Origin: Mesorhizobium sp. WSM4313
GTDB taxonomy: Bacteria; Pseudomonadota; Alphaproteobacteria; Rhizobiales; Rhizobiaceae
Length of the DNA: 64,000 bases
NCBI RefSeq assembly: GCF_002294725.1
Contig: NZ_NSFT01000006.1
Location: 338,825 to 402,824 of the forward strand
Direction of reading: 5' to 3'
Below, piece after piece: positions 1-9,044 of this stretch (its first letter is position 1; the number at the start of each line of letters is the position of its first letter). A model generated the notes under the pieces. The model was not told where the DNA came from, ran no database searches, and was given only the letters and a program-made list of their open reading frames with translations. Both the position numbers and the translations under genes were made by a program.

Positions 1-2
1 AA

Positions 3-572
3 TACATCTCCTATTATGAAGACCTGAGCGACCGGACCATCAAGCTCGGTTATCAGCGGCTTGGCTGGGTGCTTGGTATCACCGGCGAGATTCCTCGTTC
101 CGTGCTGGAAATCGGATATGGCACGGGCACGTTCATCGAAGCCGCGAAGATAACCGGCGTCGCCGATTGCGCCGGCTGCGATATCGCCGAATTCCCACTG
201 CCCAAGGGTGTCCGCTTCGTCGATTGGGATGAGGCGCTCGCCGGCGCCTGGGACCTCGTCGCCATGTTCGACGTGCTGGAGCACATCCCCGATCTCGGCT
301 TCCTTTCCCGGCTTCAGGCCCGCCACCTGGCTGTCGCCGTCCCCTATTGCCGCTGGCGCGAGCTCGGCGCCGAGGGCGACGCGTGGTTCGCCAAATGGCG
401 CATGCGTCTGCCCAACGAGCACCTGCATCACTTCGACCGCGACTCGCTGGTGGCGCTCCTCGCGGCCAACGGTTTCGAATGCGTGACGCTGAACTGCTTC
501 GAGGACGGGATCAGGCTGCGGCCAGGAGAAGCAGGTCCGAACATTCTGTCGGGTTTTTTCAGGAAGCTTTAG
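3..572 (+). CDS. SAM-dependent methyltransferase (class I), 5' end cut by the window
   Basis: The reading frame is open from base 3, so the start lies outside the window; an internal ATG at 69 is not a convincing start because clear protein sequence precedes it. The visible ~189 residues contain a class I methyltransferase SAM-binding loop (LEIGYGTGTF) and a post-motif FDVLEHIPD, as in Methyltransf_11/23-type enzymes. The nearby HLHHFDRDSL stretch is common in methyltransferases of polysaccharide clusters. The substrate cannot be told from sequence. It ends in TAG at 570-572 and is followed by a 75-base gap before a convergent regulator gene. Confidence 0.75.
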   Translation, partial: YISYYEDLSDRTIKLGYQRLGWVLGITGEIPRSVLEIGYGTGTFIEAAKITGVADCAGCDIAEFPLPKGVRFVDWDEALAGAWDLVAMFDVLEHIPDLGFLSRLQARHLAVAVPYCRWRELGAEGDAWFAKWRMRLPNEHLHHFDRDSLVALLAANGFECVTLNCFEDGIRLRPGEAGPNILSGFFRKL

Positions 573-647
573 GCCGGCGGCCTTGCCGACCGGCTCTAGC
601 GCGCCGCGACACTGTGCCGACCCGTGACCGCCGAGCGGCAATAGGGA

Positions 648-1580
648 CTACTCTTCCGAGGCGAGCTCGCCCAGATGGCGACGGACCCAGCTCATCTCTT
701 CGGAAGCCGTGCGTCCAAAATGCCGCTTGAAGTCGCGGCTGAACTGAACCGCGCTCGCATATCCGACCAAAGCCGCGACCTGAGCGATCGTTGTCTTGCG
801 TGCGATCATCAGTCTTGCCTCGTGCAGCCGCATGGCTTTCACGTACTGCATCGGGCTGCTTCCGGTCATTTCCTTGAAATGAACGTGGTAAGAAGGCACG
901 CTCATGCCTGCTTGTCCCGCGAGCTCGGCGACCGAGATTTCGGCGCTGTAGTTTTCCCGCAGCCATGCGAGGCTCCGCACGATCCTTCCCGACCTGCCTC
1001 TTTGCTGCAAGGCAGCGATCATCGCCTCGCCTTGCGGGCCAATCAGGACGCGGTAATGCAGCTCGCGCAGAAGGCTTGATCCAAGAACGGCGGTCTCGGC
1101 AGGATTGCGAAGCGCCGTCAGCAGGCGCAGCAGGACATCCTAGATGTCGGAGCCGATCCTGCTCGATACGAGACTTCGCGGCCGGTCGCTTCCCACATCC
1201 GAATGAATCTCCAGCTGCGCGGCAATGTCGGCCGCCATCCGCATGTCGAACTCGACATAGACCGCAAGCAGAGGACGATCGGGGCTGGCCGTCGATTCCA
1301 TCCGAAACGGAACAGGGACCGACACCGCCAGATAATGGTCTTCATCGTACAGGTAGACCTCTCGTTCGAGGATGCCTCGCTTGCTTCCCTGCAGGACAAA
1401 CACCGCACCCGGTTCATAAAGTACCGGGACGTCGTGAAGCACCGCCTCGGTCCGGAGCACGCGCACACGCTCGAGCGCGGTCGCATTATAGCCAACACGG
1501 TCGGCGATAGCTCCGGCCAACTCGACCAGCTTTCGTCTTCGCCCGATGTCCGCCCTGATAGGATTTGGCAAGCCATTCAT
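648..1580 (-). pseudogene. AraC-family transcriptional regulator interrupted by an in-frame TAG
   Basis: Read as one frame this is a 310-residue AraC regulator of normal length. The N-terminal half (1580 down to 1143) matches the AraC_N type sensor domain and the C-terminal half (to 648) is a two-helix-turn-helix DNA-binding domain (SVAELAGQAGMSVPSYHVHF and IAQVAALVGYASAVQFSRDF). A TAG at 1140-1142 (codon 147) separates them, and the frame continues without a shift on both sides of it. The residues after the TAG (DVLLRLL...LLRELHYRVLIGPQGEAM) are the normal linker of this family, so the stop looks like a single base change, perhaps CAG to TAG. The gene is divergent from the dehydrogenase at 1656, its probable target. 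It is either a recent pseudogene, a readthrough gene or a sequence error. Confidence 0.8.
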
Positions 1581-1655
1581 AGGAACCGCAATCGTGGACG
1601 TTACCGCACCATACTATTTGCCAAGCTGCACTCCATCAATGAAGGACCGCAGATC

Positions 1656-2483
1656 ATGGCAAAAAAGACCTTCTTCATCACTGGCGCCAATTCGGGCTTC
1701 GGCCTCGCCATCGCTTCCGCCGCCATCCAGATGGGCCATACGGTCATTGGCACCGTCCGGACCGAGACGTCACGCGCGGCACTTGCCGGATCCCTCCCAG
1801 CGATCCGCACCGTCATCTGCGATGTCACGGAGTTCGACCGCGTGCCGGACGTCGTCGCGCAGGCGGAGGAAGAGCACGGGCCCGTCGACGTCCTGATCAA
1901 CAATGCCGGCTATGGCCACGAGGGCGTGCTCGAAGAGTCACCGCTCGAAGAGATGCGGCGTCAGTTCGATGTGAACGTCTTCGGCGCCGTGGCGGCCGCC
2001 AAGGCGTTTCTTCCCAGGTTCCGCGAGCGACGCCGCGGCTTCATCGTCAACGTCACGTCGATGGGCGGCATGATCACAATGCCGGGCATCGCTTACTATT
2101 GTGGCAGCAAGTTCGCGCTTCAGGGCATATCGGAAGTGATGCGTTCCGAAATGGCCCCATTGGGCGTTCGCGTTGCCGCCGTCTGCCCAGGCTCCTTCCG
2201 GACGGACTGGGCCGGACGTTCCATGGTCCGGACCGGGAGGTCTATCAGCGATTACGATGCGCTGTTCGATCCGATCCGGGAGGCCCGACAGGCGAAAAGC
2301 GGCAAGCAAATTGGCGATCCGGACAAGCTTGCAACGGCCGTATTGGCCCTGGTCGAAACCGAAGCCCCGCCGCCGCAGCTTCTGCTTGGCAGCGACGCCC
2401 TCAAGCTCGTGTCCGAGCGAATCCAGCGGCTGCAGCAAGAGATCGATGCCTGGAAAGCCGTAACTATCTCGACCGACAGCTGA
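1656..2483 (+). CDS. Short-chain dehydrogenase/reductase (SDR)
   Basis: A 275-residue classical SDR, an NAD(P)-dependent oxidoreductase of unknown substrate. It has the Rossmann glycine motif TGANSGFG at residues 9-16, NNAG in the middle, the catalytic YxxxK (YCGSK), and the PG motif (CPGSFRTDW) after it. The frame is open further upstream, but ATG 1656 is chosen because the Rossmann fold begins right after it and an AGGA lies about 10 bases before. The residues just after the glycine motif contain no clear acidic residue, so NADP use is possible. It is divergent from the broken AraC gene, an arrangement in which AraC_N regulators often control the dehydrogenase. Confidence 0.85.
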   Translation: MAKKTFFITGANSGFGLAIASAAIQMGHTVIGTVRTETSRAALAGSLPAIRTVICDVTEFDRVPDVVAQAEEEHGPVDVLINNAGYGHEGVLEESPLEEMRRQFDVNVFGAVAAAKAFLPRFRERRRGFIVNVTSMGGMITMPGIAYYCGSKFALQGISEVMRSEMAPLGVRVAAVCPGSFRTDWAGRSMVRTGRSISDYDALFDPIREARQAKSGKQIGDPDKLATAVLALVETEAPPPQLLLGSDALKLVSERIQRLQQEIDAWKAVTISTDS

Positions 2484-2540
2484 CCGCATAGCGACAAAGG
2501 CAAACGCGGTCAGGGGCATTCGGCAAGCCTGACCTTGCCG
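2480..2540 (+). terminator. Two consecutive hairpins after the SDR gene
   Basis: An 8-base perfect stem (CTGACCGC at 2480-2487 with GCGGTCAG at 2506-2513) overlaps the SDR stop codon. It is followed by a second stem (CGGCAAG 2521-2527 with CTTGCCG 2534-2540). Neither is followed by a T tract, so termination is only a guess. Confidence 0.35.
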
Positions 2541-2634
2541 AGTGTTCGGCGGGGGGGCCATCGACGGGGCGAGTTTCGGACCAGCCTCACCGTCCGCATT
2601 GCCTTCCGCGCCGGCTCGCACAATAGTCGGGCCG

Positions 2635-4095
2635 ATGTTCGAGGCGATTGCGAGTCACTGGTCGACGCTTATCCTGATCCTGTCGCTGGCGATGGCGGCG
2701 GTGGGCATCGTCCACGCCATCATGACGAAGGAAGACGTGCGCGCGGCCACCGGCTGGGTGGGCGTGATGCTTCTGTCGCCTTTCCTCGGCGCGATCATCT
2801 ACGCCATTGCCGGCATCAACCGGATCCGCCGCGCGACGATCAGCGCCATGCGGCCGGTTTCGCCCGAGGCCGCTGCCGCCAGGCATGACCGGGACGTCGC
2901 GCTGGAAGCCTTGATCAACGCCGAATTCGGCCAGCGTTTCACCGGGCTGAAGACGCTTGGCGACAGAGTGGCGCGGCGCCCGCTCACCTCGGGAAACACC
3001 ATCGCCGTGCTCAAGACAGGCGACGAAGCCTATACGGCGATGTGCCGGGCGATCGATGCGGCGCAACGAAGCGTCCTTCTGGAAACCTATATTTTCGACA
3101 ATGACGCGGTCGGGGCGCTTTTCGTCCAGTCGCTCGGCAACGCCGTCAAGCGCGGCGTCACCGTGCGCGTGCTGATCGACGCCGTCGGCGTACGCTATTC
3201 GGTGCCCAGCATCCTGAAGCAGCTCAAGGAATCCGACGTCACGGTCGATCTCTTCAACGGCAACATCGTCATGGGCCTGAGACTTCCCTATGCCAATCTC
3301 AGGACCCACAGGAAGATACTGATTATCGACGGCACGGTGGCGTTCACGGGAGGCATGAACATCCGCAAGGGATTCTCGGCCGAGCTCGCCGGTTCCGACA
3401 GTTCGCGTGACACGCATTTCGAGGTCACCGGGCCGGTGGTGGCCGATCTGTTCTCGGTGGCCGCCGAGGACTGGCGCTTCGCCGGCAACGAGGCCCTGAA
3501 GGACGGGCCCTGGCAGGTCGAGCGTGTCGTGCCGCCGCCAGGGCAGCCGATGCTGGTGCGCGCGGTCGCGACCGGGCCGGACGCGTCTAACGAAACCAAT
3601 CTCAAGTTGCTGATGGGAGCGTTTTCGGTCGCCCGCAAATCGATCCGCATCATGTCGCCCTATTTCCTGCCGGACCGGGAGTTCATCAGCGCGCTGACCA
3701 CGGCCGGCCGGCGCGGCGTCGAAATCGACATCGTCGTGCCGGCGGTGAACAACCTCTTCCTCGTCGACCATGCGATGACGGCGCAGTTCGACCAGGTTTT
3801 GAAGCACTATTGCCGCGTCTGGCGCCACGAAGGCGCGTTCGACCATTCGAAGCTGATGGCGATCGACGGCGTGTGGGCCTATGTCGGCTCTTCCAATCTG
3901 GACGCCCGCTCGCTGAGGCTGAATTTCGAGATCGACTTGGAAGTGCTGGATAAAAATTTCGCCGCCGAGATCGACGCCCGTATCGCGGCCGCCATCTCGA
4001 CCGCGCAGCCGGTGACGCTGCAGACGCTGAAGGCAAGGCCGTTCGCAATCCGCGTCTTCGACCGTTTGCTGTGGCTGGGATCGCCCTATCTTTAG
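2635..4095 (+). CDS. cls: Cardiolipin synthase (phospholipase D family)
   Basis: A 486-residue membrane enzyme that condenses two phosphatidylglycerol molecules to cardiolipin. It starts with two hydrophobic helices (STLILILSLAMAAVGIV and a second near residues 45-65). It carries two phospholipase D HxKxxxxD motifs, HRKILIID in the first half and HSKLMAID in the second, each followed by the usual G-G/S-S-N residues. Length and layout fit bacterial Cls. The frame opens at 2542, but ATG 2635 gives the normal N-terminus with a helix immediately after it. The EEP-family gene follows after 24 bases; E. coli has the same pairing (clsB with ybhP). Confidence 0.9.
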   Translation: MFEAIASHWSTLILILSLAMAAVGIVHAIMTKEDVRAATGWVGVMLLSPFLGAIIYAIAGINRIRRATISAMRPVSPEAAAARHDRDVALEALINAEFGQRFTGLKTLGDRVARRPLTSGNTIAVLKTGDEAYTAMCRAIDAAQRSVLLETYIFDNDAVGALFVQSLGNAVKRGVTVRVLIDAVGVRYSVPSILKQLKESDVTVDLFNGNIVMGLRLPYANLRTHRKILIIDGTVAFTGGMNIRKGFSAELAGSDSSRDTHFEVTGPVVADLFSVAAEDWRFAGNEALKDGPWQVERVVPPPGQPMLVRAVATGPDASNETNLKLLMGAFSVARKSIRIMSPYFLPDREFISALTTAGRRGVEIDIVVPAVNNLFLVDHAMTAQFDQVLKHYCRVWRHEGAFDHSKLMAIDGVWAYVGSSNLDARSLRLNFEIDLEVLDKNFAAEIDARIAAAISTAQPVTLQTLKARPFAIRVFDRLLWLGSPYL

Positions 4096-4119
4096 AGCAG
4101 GAAATCGAGCATCGGGATC

Positions 4120-4926
4120 ATGGAGATAGACGACATCAAAGGACGCAGCCTGCCCGAGACCGTGCTGCTCTCGATCCGCAGCAGAAGCGCACGCAAGGCG
4201 AAGGCGACGCCGCGCAAGCGCGTCAACGACACGGAAATCGTCGTTGCCTCCTACAACGTCCACAAATGCATCGGCACCGACCGCAGATTCGACCCCGAAC
4301 GGACGGCGCGCGTCATCCGCGAAATGAGCCCCGACGTGATCGCGCTGCAGGAGGCCGACAACCGCTTCGGCGACAGGGCCGGGCTGCTCGACCTGGCCCG
4401 CCTGGAGCTGGAAACGGGGCTGGTGCCAGTGCCGGTCAGCGGCAACGGCAAGGGGCATGGCTGGCGCGGCAATGTGCTGTTGTTCAAGCGCGGCACCGTG
4501 CGCGACGTCCACCAGCTCAAGCTGCCCGGACTGGAGCCGCGCGGCGCGCTGGTCGCCGAGATCGATCTCGACGAGAAACGATCGCTGCGCGTCATTGCCG
4601 CCCATCTCGGCCTGCTGCGCCGCTCGCGCTCGGAACAGGCCCGCGTCGTGCTCGACATCATGAGCAGCGCCGACGAGAGGCCGACGCTGCTTCTGGGCGA
4701 CCTCAACGAATGGCGGCTCGGCAACCGCTCGGCACTGAACACGCTGCACACGACCTTCGGCCCGACGCCGGCGGTGCCGACTTTCCCATCCGGCCTGCCG
4801 GTGCTGGCACTCGACCGCATCATGGGCAACCGGCACGACCTGGTTTCAGACGTCGAGGCGCATGACACGCCGCTGTCGCGGGTCGCCTCCGACCACCTGC
4901 CGCTGACGGCCTTCGTGCATCTTTGA
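4120..4926 (+). CDS. Endonuclease/exonuclease/phosphatase (EEP) family protein
   Basis: A 268-residue protein of the EEP superfamily, metal-dependent phosphodiesterases. After a basic ~38-residue lead it shows the family landmarks in order: SYNVHKC, LQEADNRF (metal-binding Glu), AAHLGLL, GDLNEW, and the terminal SDHLPL (catalytic His). No signal peptide is evident. It lies 24 bases after cls, probably in the same transcript. That pairing, known from clsB-ybhP, suggests a role with phospholipids or their headgroups, but no substrate has been shown by sequence. Confidence 0.85.
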   Translation: MEIDDIKGRSLPETVLLSIRSRSARKAKATPRKRVNDTEIVVASYNVHKCIGTDRRFDPERTARVIREMSPDVIALQEADNRFGDRAGLLDLARLELETGLVPVPVSGNGKGHGWRGNVLLFKRGTVRDVHQLKLPGLEPRGALVAEIDLDEKRSLRVIAAHLGLLRRSRSEQARVVLDIMSSADERPTLLLGDLNEWRLGNRSALNTLHTTFGPTPAVPTFPSGLPVLALDRIMGNRHDLVSDVEAHDTPLSRVASDHLPLTAFVHL

Positions 4927-4938
4927 GATAGGCCGCCT

Positions 4939-6918
4939 TCACCCTTCCCGCAGCCAGACCAGCATCTCGCCGGGATCGCGATTGTCCCAGGCAAAATACG
5001 GGACCGCCTTGAGCTTCGTTTCCTGCGTCACCGGCGGTTCGGGGCGGTAGAGATCGGCACCCCAGTTCTCGGTCTCGGCCCGGCTGCCGATGGCCGAGAG
5101 GGTGACGACGCCGCCGAGCAGGTTCGGTTCTTTGTGCGCCTCGAGCCTTGCCTCGCGCGGCAGGGCGATGCGATGCAGCCCGCCGCCATTGTCGGTTTCC
5201 TCGACGCAATAGATCAGCGGGCCGCGCGCCAGCGCCACGCGGCCGATGTCCTGGCGCACCTGCGGATTGGCGAAGAGGCGCGCCATCGACATTTCGAGGT
5301 CGAGCTCGACCTCGTCGCCCTTTTGCCATTCGCGGTGGATGGCGGCATAGCCGTCGACCGTCGCCGCTTCGAGATCGACGAGCTTGCCGTTGACGCGCAA
5401 CGCCGCCTTGCGGCACCAGGCGGGTATGCGCAGGTGAAGCGTGAACTCTACGGGCGCCTCCGGCCCGATCTCGATCGCAATCGCGCCGTCCCAGGGATAG
5501 CTGCTGGTCTGGACGAGCGTCACCTGCCGGCCGGCGATCTCGAAGCGCGCAGTCGAATCGCCATAGAGGTGCACCGCCAGCGCATCGTCGGCGAGACCGT
5601 AGAAATAGCTGCCGATGGACGCCACCATGCGGCCGATATTGGGTGGGCAGCACGGGCAGCGGTGCCACTTCCAGCGATGATGGCCGCCGCGGCTCTCCAG
5701 CGGATTCTCGTAGAAGAACAGCGAGCCGTCGAGCGACAGGCCCGAGATCGAGCCATTGTACAAAGCCCGCTCCATCATGTCGGCATAGCGGGCGTTCGGC
5801 CCCATGCCGAGCATGCGGCTTGCCCAGAACACCAGACCGACCGAGGCGCAGGTCTCGGCATAGGCGGTGTCGTTGGGCAGGTCGTAGTCGCTCGTAAAAC
5901 CTTCATTGTGCGCCGACGGACCGAGGCCGCCGGTGACATAGAGGCTCTTCGTCGTGAGATCGTCCCACAGGCGGTCAAGCGCGACCCTGAGCGTGTCGTC
6001 GCCATATTCGGTGGCGATGTCGGCCATGCCGGAATAGAGATACATCGCCCTCACCGCATGGCCGACGACCTTGTCCTGCTCGCGCACCGGCTTGTGCGAC
6101 TGGTTGTATTCATAGGTCTTGAAGTGATAGGCTTTGGGATCGGCGCCGCGGGCGCGCGCCTCCTCGTCGAAATAATGCGGCTGCTGACCGCGCTGGTCGA
6201 TGAAATATTTCGCCAGGTCCATGTACTTCTTCTCGCCAGTCACCCGAGCGAGCTTGACCAGCGCCAGCTCGATTTCCTCATGGCCGCAATAGCCCTTCTT
6301 CTTGCCGGGCTCGGGACCGAACGTCGAGGCGATGTGGTCGGCGTAGCGGCTCATGATGTCGAGCAGCTTGCGCTTGCCCGTCGCCTGAAAGTAGGCGACC
6401 GCGCCCTCGATCAGATGGCCGGCGCAGTAGAGCTCGTGGCAGTCGCGCAAATTGGTCCAGCGCAGGCCGGGCTGGATGCGCTGGTACCAGCTGGAGAGAT
6501 AGCCGTCCTCCTGCTGCAGCTTGCCGAACATGTCGATGACGGCGTCGATCTTCTTCTCGAGCTCGGGATTGCGGCGACGGTAGAGCGAATAGGCCGCGGT
6601 CTCGATGGTCTTGCCCCAGTCGGAGTCCCAGAACATCTGTGTCGTCACAGTCGAGCCGGTGAAGGTAGGATTGGCTGCCTCGTCCGGCGACGGCGAATGG
6701 AAGGGAATGACGACGCCCGGCGACGGCACGTCCGGATCGATCTGCTCCAGCATGCGCGCCTCGACGCAGCGGTCGTAGAGGATCTCGGCGGTGCGCGTCG
6801 CGACCGCGTCGACACGGTCGCCCCAGAAGCCGCGGACATCGACCTGCGGTACTGGCAACGGGCGGAAGGCGAGCTTCGGCCTGGCGGAGGGCTGCGCGGC
6901 GGGCTGCGATGCGGTCAT
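4939..6918 (-). CDS. Glycoside hydrolase family 127 (beta-L-arabinofuranosidase-like)
   Basis: A 659-residue protein of the DUF1680/GH127 family, whose known members release L-arabinofuranose using a zinc-bound cysteine nucleophile. Both parts of the catalytic site are visible: YAETCAS (Glu and Cys of the zinc site) and the cysteine cluster HRCPCCPPN (nucleophile and ligand). A helical (alpha/alpha)6 barrel region is followed by a beta-rich C-terminus. No signal peptide is seen, so it should act in the cytoplasm on imported oligosaccharides. It is the last gene of the LacI/ABC sugar operon, 18 bases after the second permease gene, which indicates that arabinose-containing material is the transported substrate. 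Confidence 0.88.
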   Translation of the reverse strand: MTASQPAAQPSARPKLAFRPLPVPQVDVRGFWGDRVDAVATRTAEILYDRCVEARMLEQIDPDVPSPGVVIPFHSPSPDEAANPTFTGSTVTTQMFWDSDWGKTIETAAYSLYRRRNPELEKKIDAVIDMFGKLQQEDGYLSSWYQRIQPGLRWTNLRDCHELYCAGHLIEGAVAYFQATGKRKLLDIMSRYADHIASTFGPEPGKKKGYCGHEEIELALVKLARVTGEKKYMDLAKYFIDQRGQQPHYFDEEARARGADPKAYHFKTYEYNQSHKPVREQDKVVGHAVRAMYLYSGMADIATEYGDDTLRVALDRLWDDLTTKSLYVTGGLGPSAHNEGFTSDYDLPNDTAYAETCASVGLVFWASRMLGMGPNARYADMMERALYNGSISGLSLDGSLFFYENPLESRGGHHRWKWHRCPCCPPNIGRMVASIGSYFYGLADDALAVHLYGDSTARFEIAGRQVTLVQTSSYPWDGAIAIEIGPEAPVEFTLHLRIPAWCRKAALRVNGKLVDLEAATVDGYAAIHREWQKGDEVELDLEMSMARLFANPQVRQDIGRVALARGPLIYCVEETDNGGGLHRIALPREARLEAHKEPNLLGGVVTLSAIGSRAETENWGADLYRPEPPVTQETKLKAVPYFAWDNRDPGEMLVWLREG

Positions 6919-6936
6919 GATTTCACTCCATTCGAA

Positions 6937-7794
6937 TTACTTGACGGCCCCGGCCATGAGGCCGCGGATGTAGAAGCGCTGCAGCGCCAGGAACAGGATC
7001 AGGCAGGGCACCATCATCACCGTGACGCCGGCCTGCACCGCGCCCCAGTCAATCGCGCCGAAGCGGCCGGACTGAAGTGCGGTCATCATCACCGGCAACG
7101 TGAATTTGGACTGGTCGGTCATCAGCACGAGCGCCGCCAGGAATTCGTTCCAGGCGCCGAGGAAGGCGAACAGCGCGATGGTGACGACACCCGGCCAGAC
7201 GAGTGGCAGCATCACCTTGATGAGCATGGTGACGTTGTTGGCGCCATCCATGCGCGCGGCCTCCTCGATCTCGCGCGGCACGGCGTCGAAGGCGTTGCGC
7301 ATCATGAAGATCGAGAAGGGCAGCTGCAGCGTGACATAGACGCAGACCAGGCCGGTCAGCGTGTTGTGCAGGCCAAGCTTCGTCAACACCAGGAAGATCG
7401 GCGTCAGGATCGACTGGAACGGGATCATGATCGTCGACAGGATCAGGACGAAGAAGAAATCCCGCAACGGGAAGCGGAAGCGCGAGAAACCGTAGCCGGC
7501 AAGCACGCTGACCAGCACCGAGAGCAGCACCGTCATAACCGAGACATAGATGCTGTTCTGCGCCGAGACCCAGAGCCCGTCGCCGAAGGAGTTCAGCGTC
7601 TGATAATTCTCGATCGAGAAACCGGTGGTCGGCCAGGGCGGCAGCGGCGGCTGGCGTGCCTCCTGCGCCGGCTTGAAGGTCGACAGCACCGTCCAGACGA
7701 TCGGCGCCAGGAACAGCACCGAGGCGATGATGCCGGTGGAGTGCCTGGCCAGGCTGAAGCCGACTTTCCGGTTTTGCGACATCGCCTCGGCCAT
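6937..7794 (-). CDS. Sugar ABC transporter permease, MalG type
   Basis: A 285-residue inner-membrane permease with about six hydrophobic segments and the cytoplasmic EAA loop (EEAARMDGANNVTMLIKVML) that contacts the ATPase. Start ATG 7794 is chosen because it overlaps the stop of the upstream permease (TGATG); a second ATG four codons on is possible. It forms a heterodimer with the product of 7794-8714. No ATP-binding subunit is encoded nearby, so it presumably shares a general MsmK/UgpC-type ATPase encoded elsewhere. Confidence 0.9.
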   Translation of the reverse strand: MAEAMSQNRKVGFSLARHSTGIIASVLFLAPIVWTVLSTFKPAQEARQPPLPPWPTTGFSIENYQTLNSFGDGLWVSAQNSIYVSVMTVLLSVLVSVLAGYGFSRFRFPLRDFFFVLILSTIMIPFQSILTPIFLVLTKLGLHNTLTGLVCVYVTLQLPFSIFMMRNAFDAVPREIEEAARMDGANNVTMLIKVMLPLVWPGVVTIALFAFLGAWNEFLAALVLMTDQSKFTLPVMMTALQSGRFGAIDWGAVQAGVTVMMVPCLILFLALQRFYIRGLMAGAVK

Positions 7795-8714
7795 CAGTCG
7801 AGCCCCTCCGGCTTGCGCAGCAGCCAGAGCTGGATGAGGCTGAGCGCCACCAGGATGACCAGCAGCACCATCGAGAGCGCGGCGCCGTAACCGAGCTTGA
7901 ACGAGACGAAGGACTGGTTGAAGATCCAGTAGACCGCCGTCAGCGTCTGGTTGCGCGGGCCGCCGCGCAGGATGATGTAGAACTGGTCGAAGGCAAGGAT
8001 CGAGCCCGCCACCGACAGGATCAGCGCCAGCGCCAGCGTGCGGCGCATCAAGGGCAAGGTGATCGCCCTGAACCTGGCGAACGGCCCTGCCCCGTCGATG
8101 ACGGCCGCCTCCTGCAGGTCCTGCGGGATCGATTGCAGGCCGGTCATCAGGATGATCATGGTGAAGCCGGCGACCTTCCACACCACCATGGCGATGATCG
8201 ACCAGAAGGCCGGCTGGAAGGTGGCGAGAAGATTGACCTTCCTTTCGGTCAGGCCGAGGTCGTAAGCGGCCGGGCTGAACAGGCCGGAATCGACATTCAA
8301 GAGCCAGGACCAGAGCAGGCTCGCCGAGGCGAAGCCGACCACCGCCGGCATGAAGAAGGCGGTGCGGTAGAGGTTGGTCAGCGGACGCGGTTTTTCGATG
8401 AAGATCGCCAGCGGGAAGGCGACGGCGAAGATCGCGATGGTGACGATCACCGTATAGTAGAAGGTGAATTTCAGCGCATTCCAGAAGCGCGTGTCGCGCA
8501 GGATGGCAAAGTAGTTGTCGAGGCCGATGAAGGCATGCTCACCCATCAGCGGCCAATTGTGCAGCGACATCCAGGCGGTCATGCCGAGCGGAATGACGAA
8601 GAAGACGGTGACCAGGGCGACGGCCGGCAGAACATAGAGCAGGCCCACCCATTGCCGACGGCTGACGCCGATGCGTAAGCGGGCGGGAGCGGAGGTTGCG
8701 GTGATGGCGGTCAT
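7794..8714 (-). CDS. Sugar ABC transporter permease, MalF/UgpA type
   Basis: A 306-residue inner-membrane permease with six predicted helices, a first helix near residues 20-42 and the EAA loop LQEAAVIDGAGPFARFRAIT. The start at 8714 is supported by a strong Shine-Dalgarno (AAGGAGGAG at 8722-8730, 7 bases before the ATG). Its stop overlaps the start of the partner permease. A 330-base gap containing an inverted-repeat element separates it from the binding-protein gene; the ribosome-binding site abuts the end of that element. Confidence 0.9.
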   Translation of the reverse strand: MTAITATSAPARLRIGVSRRQWVGLLYVLPAVALVTVFFVIPLGMTAWMSLHNWPLMGEHAFIGLDNYFAILRDTRFWNALKFTFYYTVIVTIAIFAVAFPLAIFIEKPRPLTNLYRTAFFMPAVVGFASASLLWSWLLNVDSGLFSPAAYDLGLTERKVNLLATFQPAFWSIIAMVVWKVAGFTMIILMTGLQSIPQDLQEAAVIDGAGPFARFRAITLPLMRRTLALALILSVAGSILAFDQFYIILRGGPRNQTLTAVYWIFNQSFVSFKLGYGAALSMVLLVILVALSLIQLWLLRKPEGLD

Positions 8715-8726
8715 GGCCGGGCTCCT

Positions 8727-8870
8727 CCTTCTCCCCTTGTGGGAGAAGGTGGATCGGCGCGTAGCGCCGAGACGGATGAGGGGTGTTCCAGGGAACGCCA
8801 ACGCCTCACTCCGCTGGAACACCCCTCATCCATCGCCTTCGGCGACACCTTCTCCCACGAGGGGAGAAGG
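8727..8870. repeat. Inverted-repeat element inside the sugar operon
   Basis: Two arms, 8727-8791 and 8814-8870, are near-perfect reverse complements. Each arm has an outer CCTTCTCCC...GGGAGAAGG palindrome and an inner GATGAGGGGTGTTCCAG / CTGGAACACCCCTCATC pair. A 22-base loop lies between. The outer palindrome (23 bases) occurs again, identical, at 26081-26103. The element would fold as a long hairpin in the mRNA between the binding-protein and permease genes. Nothing else was seen in the rest of the 8715-9044 gap. Confidence 0.85.
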
Positions 8871-9044
8871 GGGAGCGAACGTCGCGGCGCCGCAAATTGG
8901 TGAGCGTGCTTTCTCAACGCGATAAAACCCTGCCATTCAGCGATGCAGTCCCCGGCCGCCCGGCCAGGGAGACGGGGCGGGCGGCCGGTCAGAGCCTTGG
9001 CAGCGAGGCGTTGCGCTATCCTCGCCGCCGGCTGGCCCTGGTGT

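Noticed and set aside
1203..1655. N-terminal extension of the SDR frame
   Set aside because: It lies antisense over the AraC gene and lacks protein character; the Rossmann fold begins right after ATG 1656.
2587..4836. 749-residue open frame on the minus strand across cls and the EEP gene
   Set aside because: It is antisense to two genes with clear motifs, has the His/Arg/Gln-rich composition of a shadow frame, and shows no family motif.
5134..7890. 918-residue open frame on the plus strand
   Set aside because: It runs antisense to GH127 and the first permease; the composition is that of a high-GC shadow frame with no domains.
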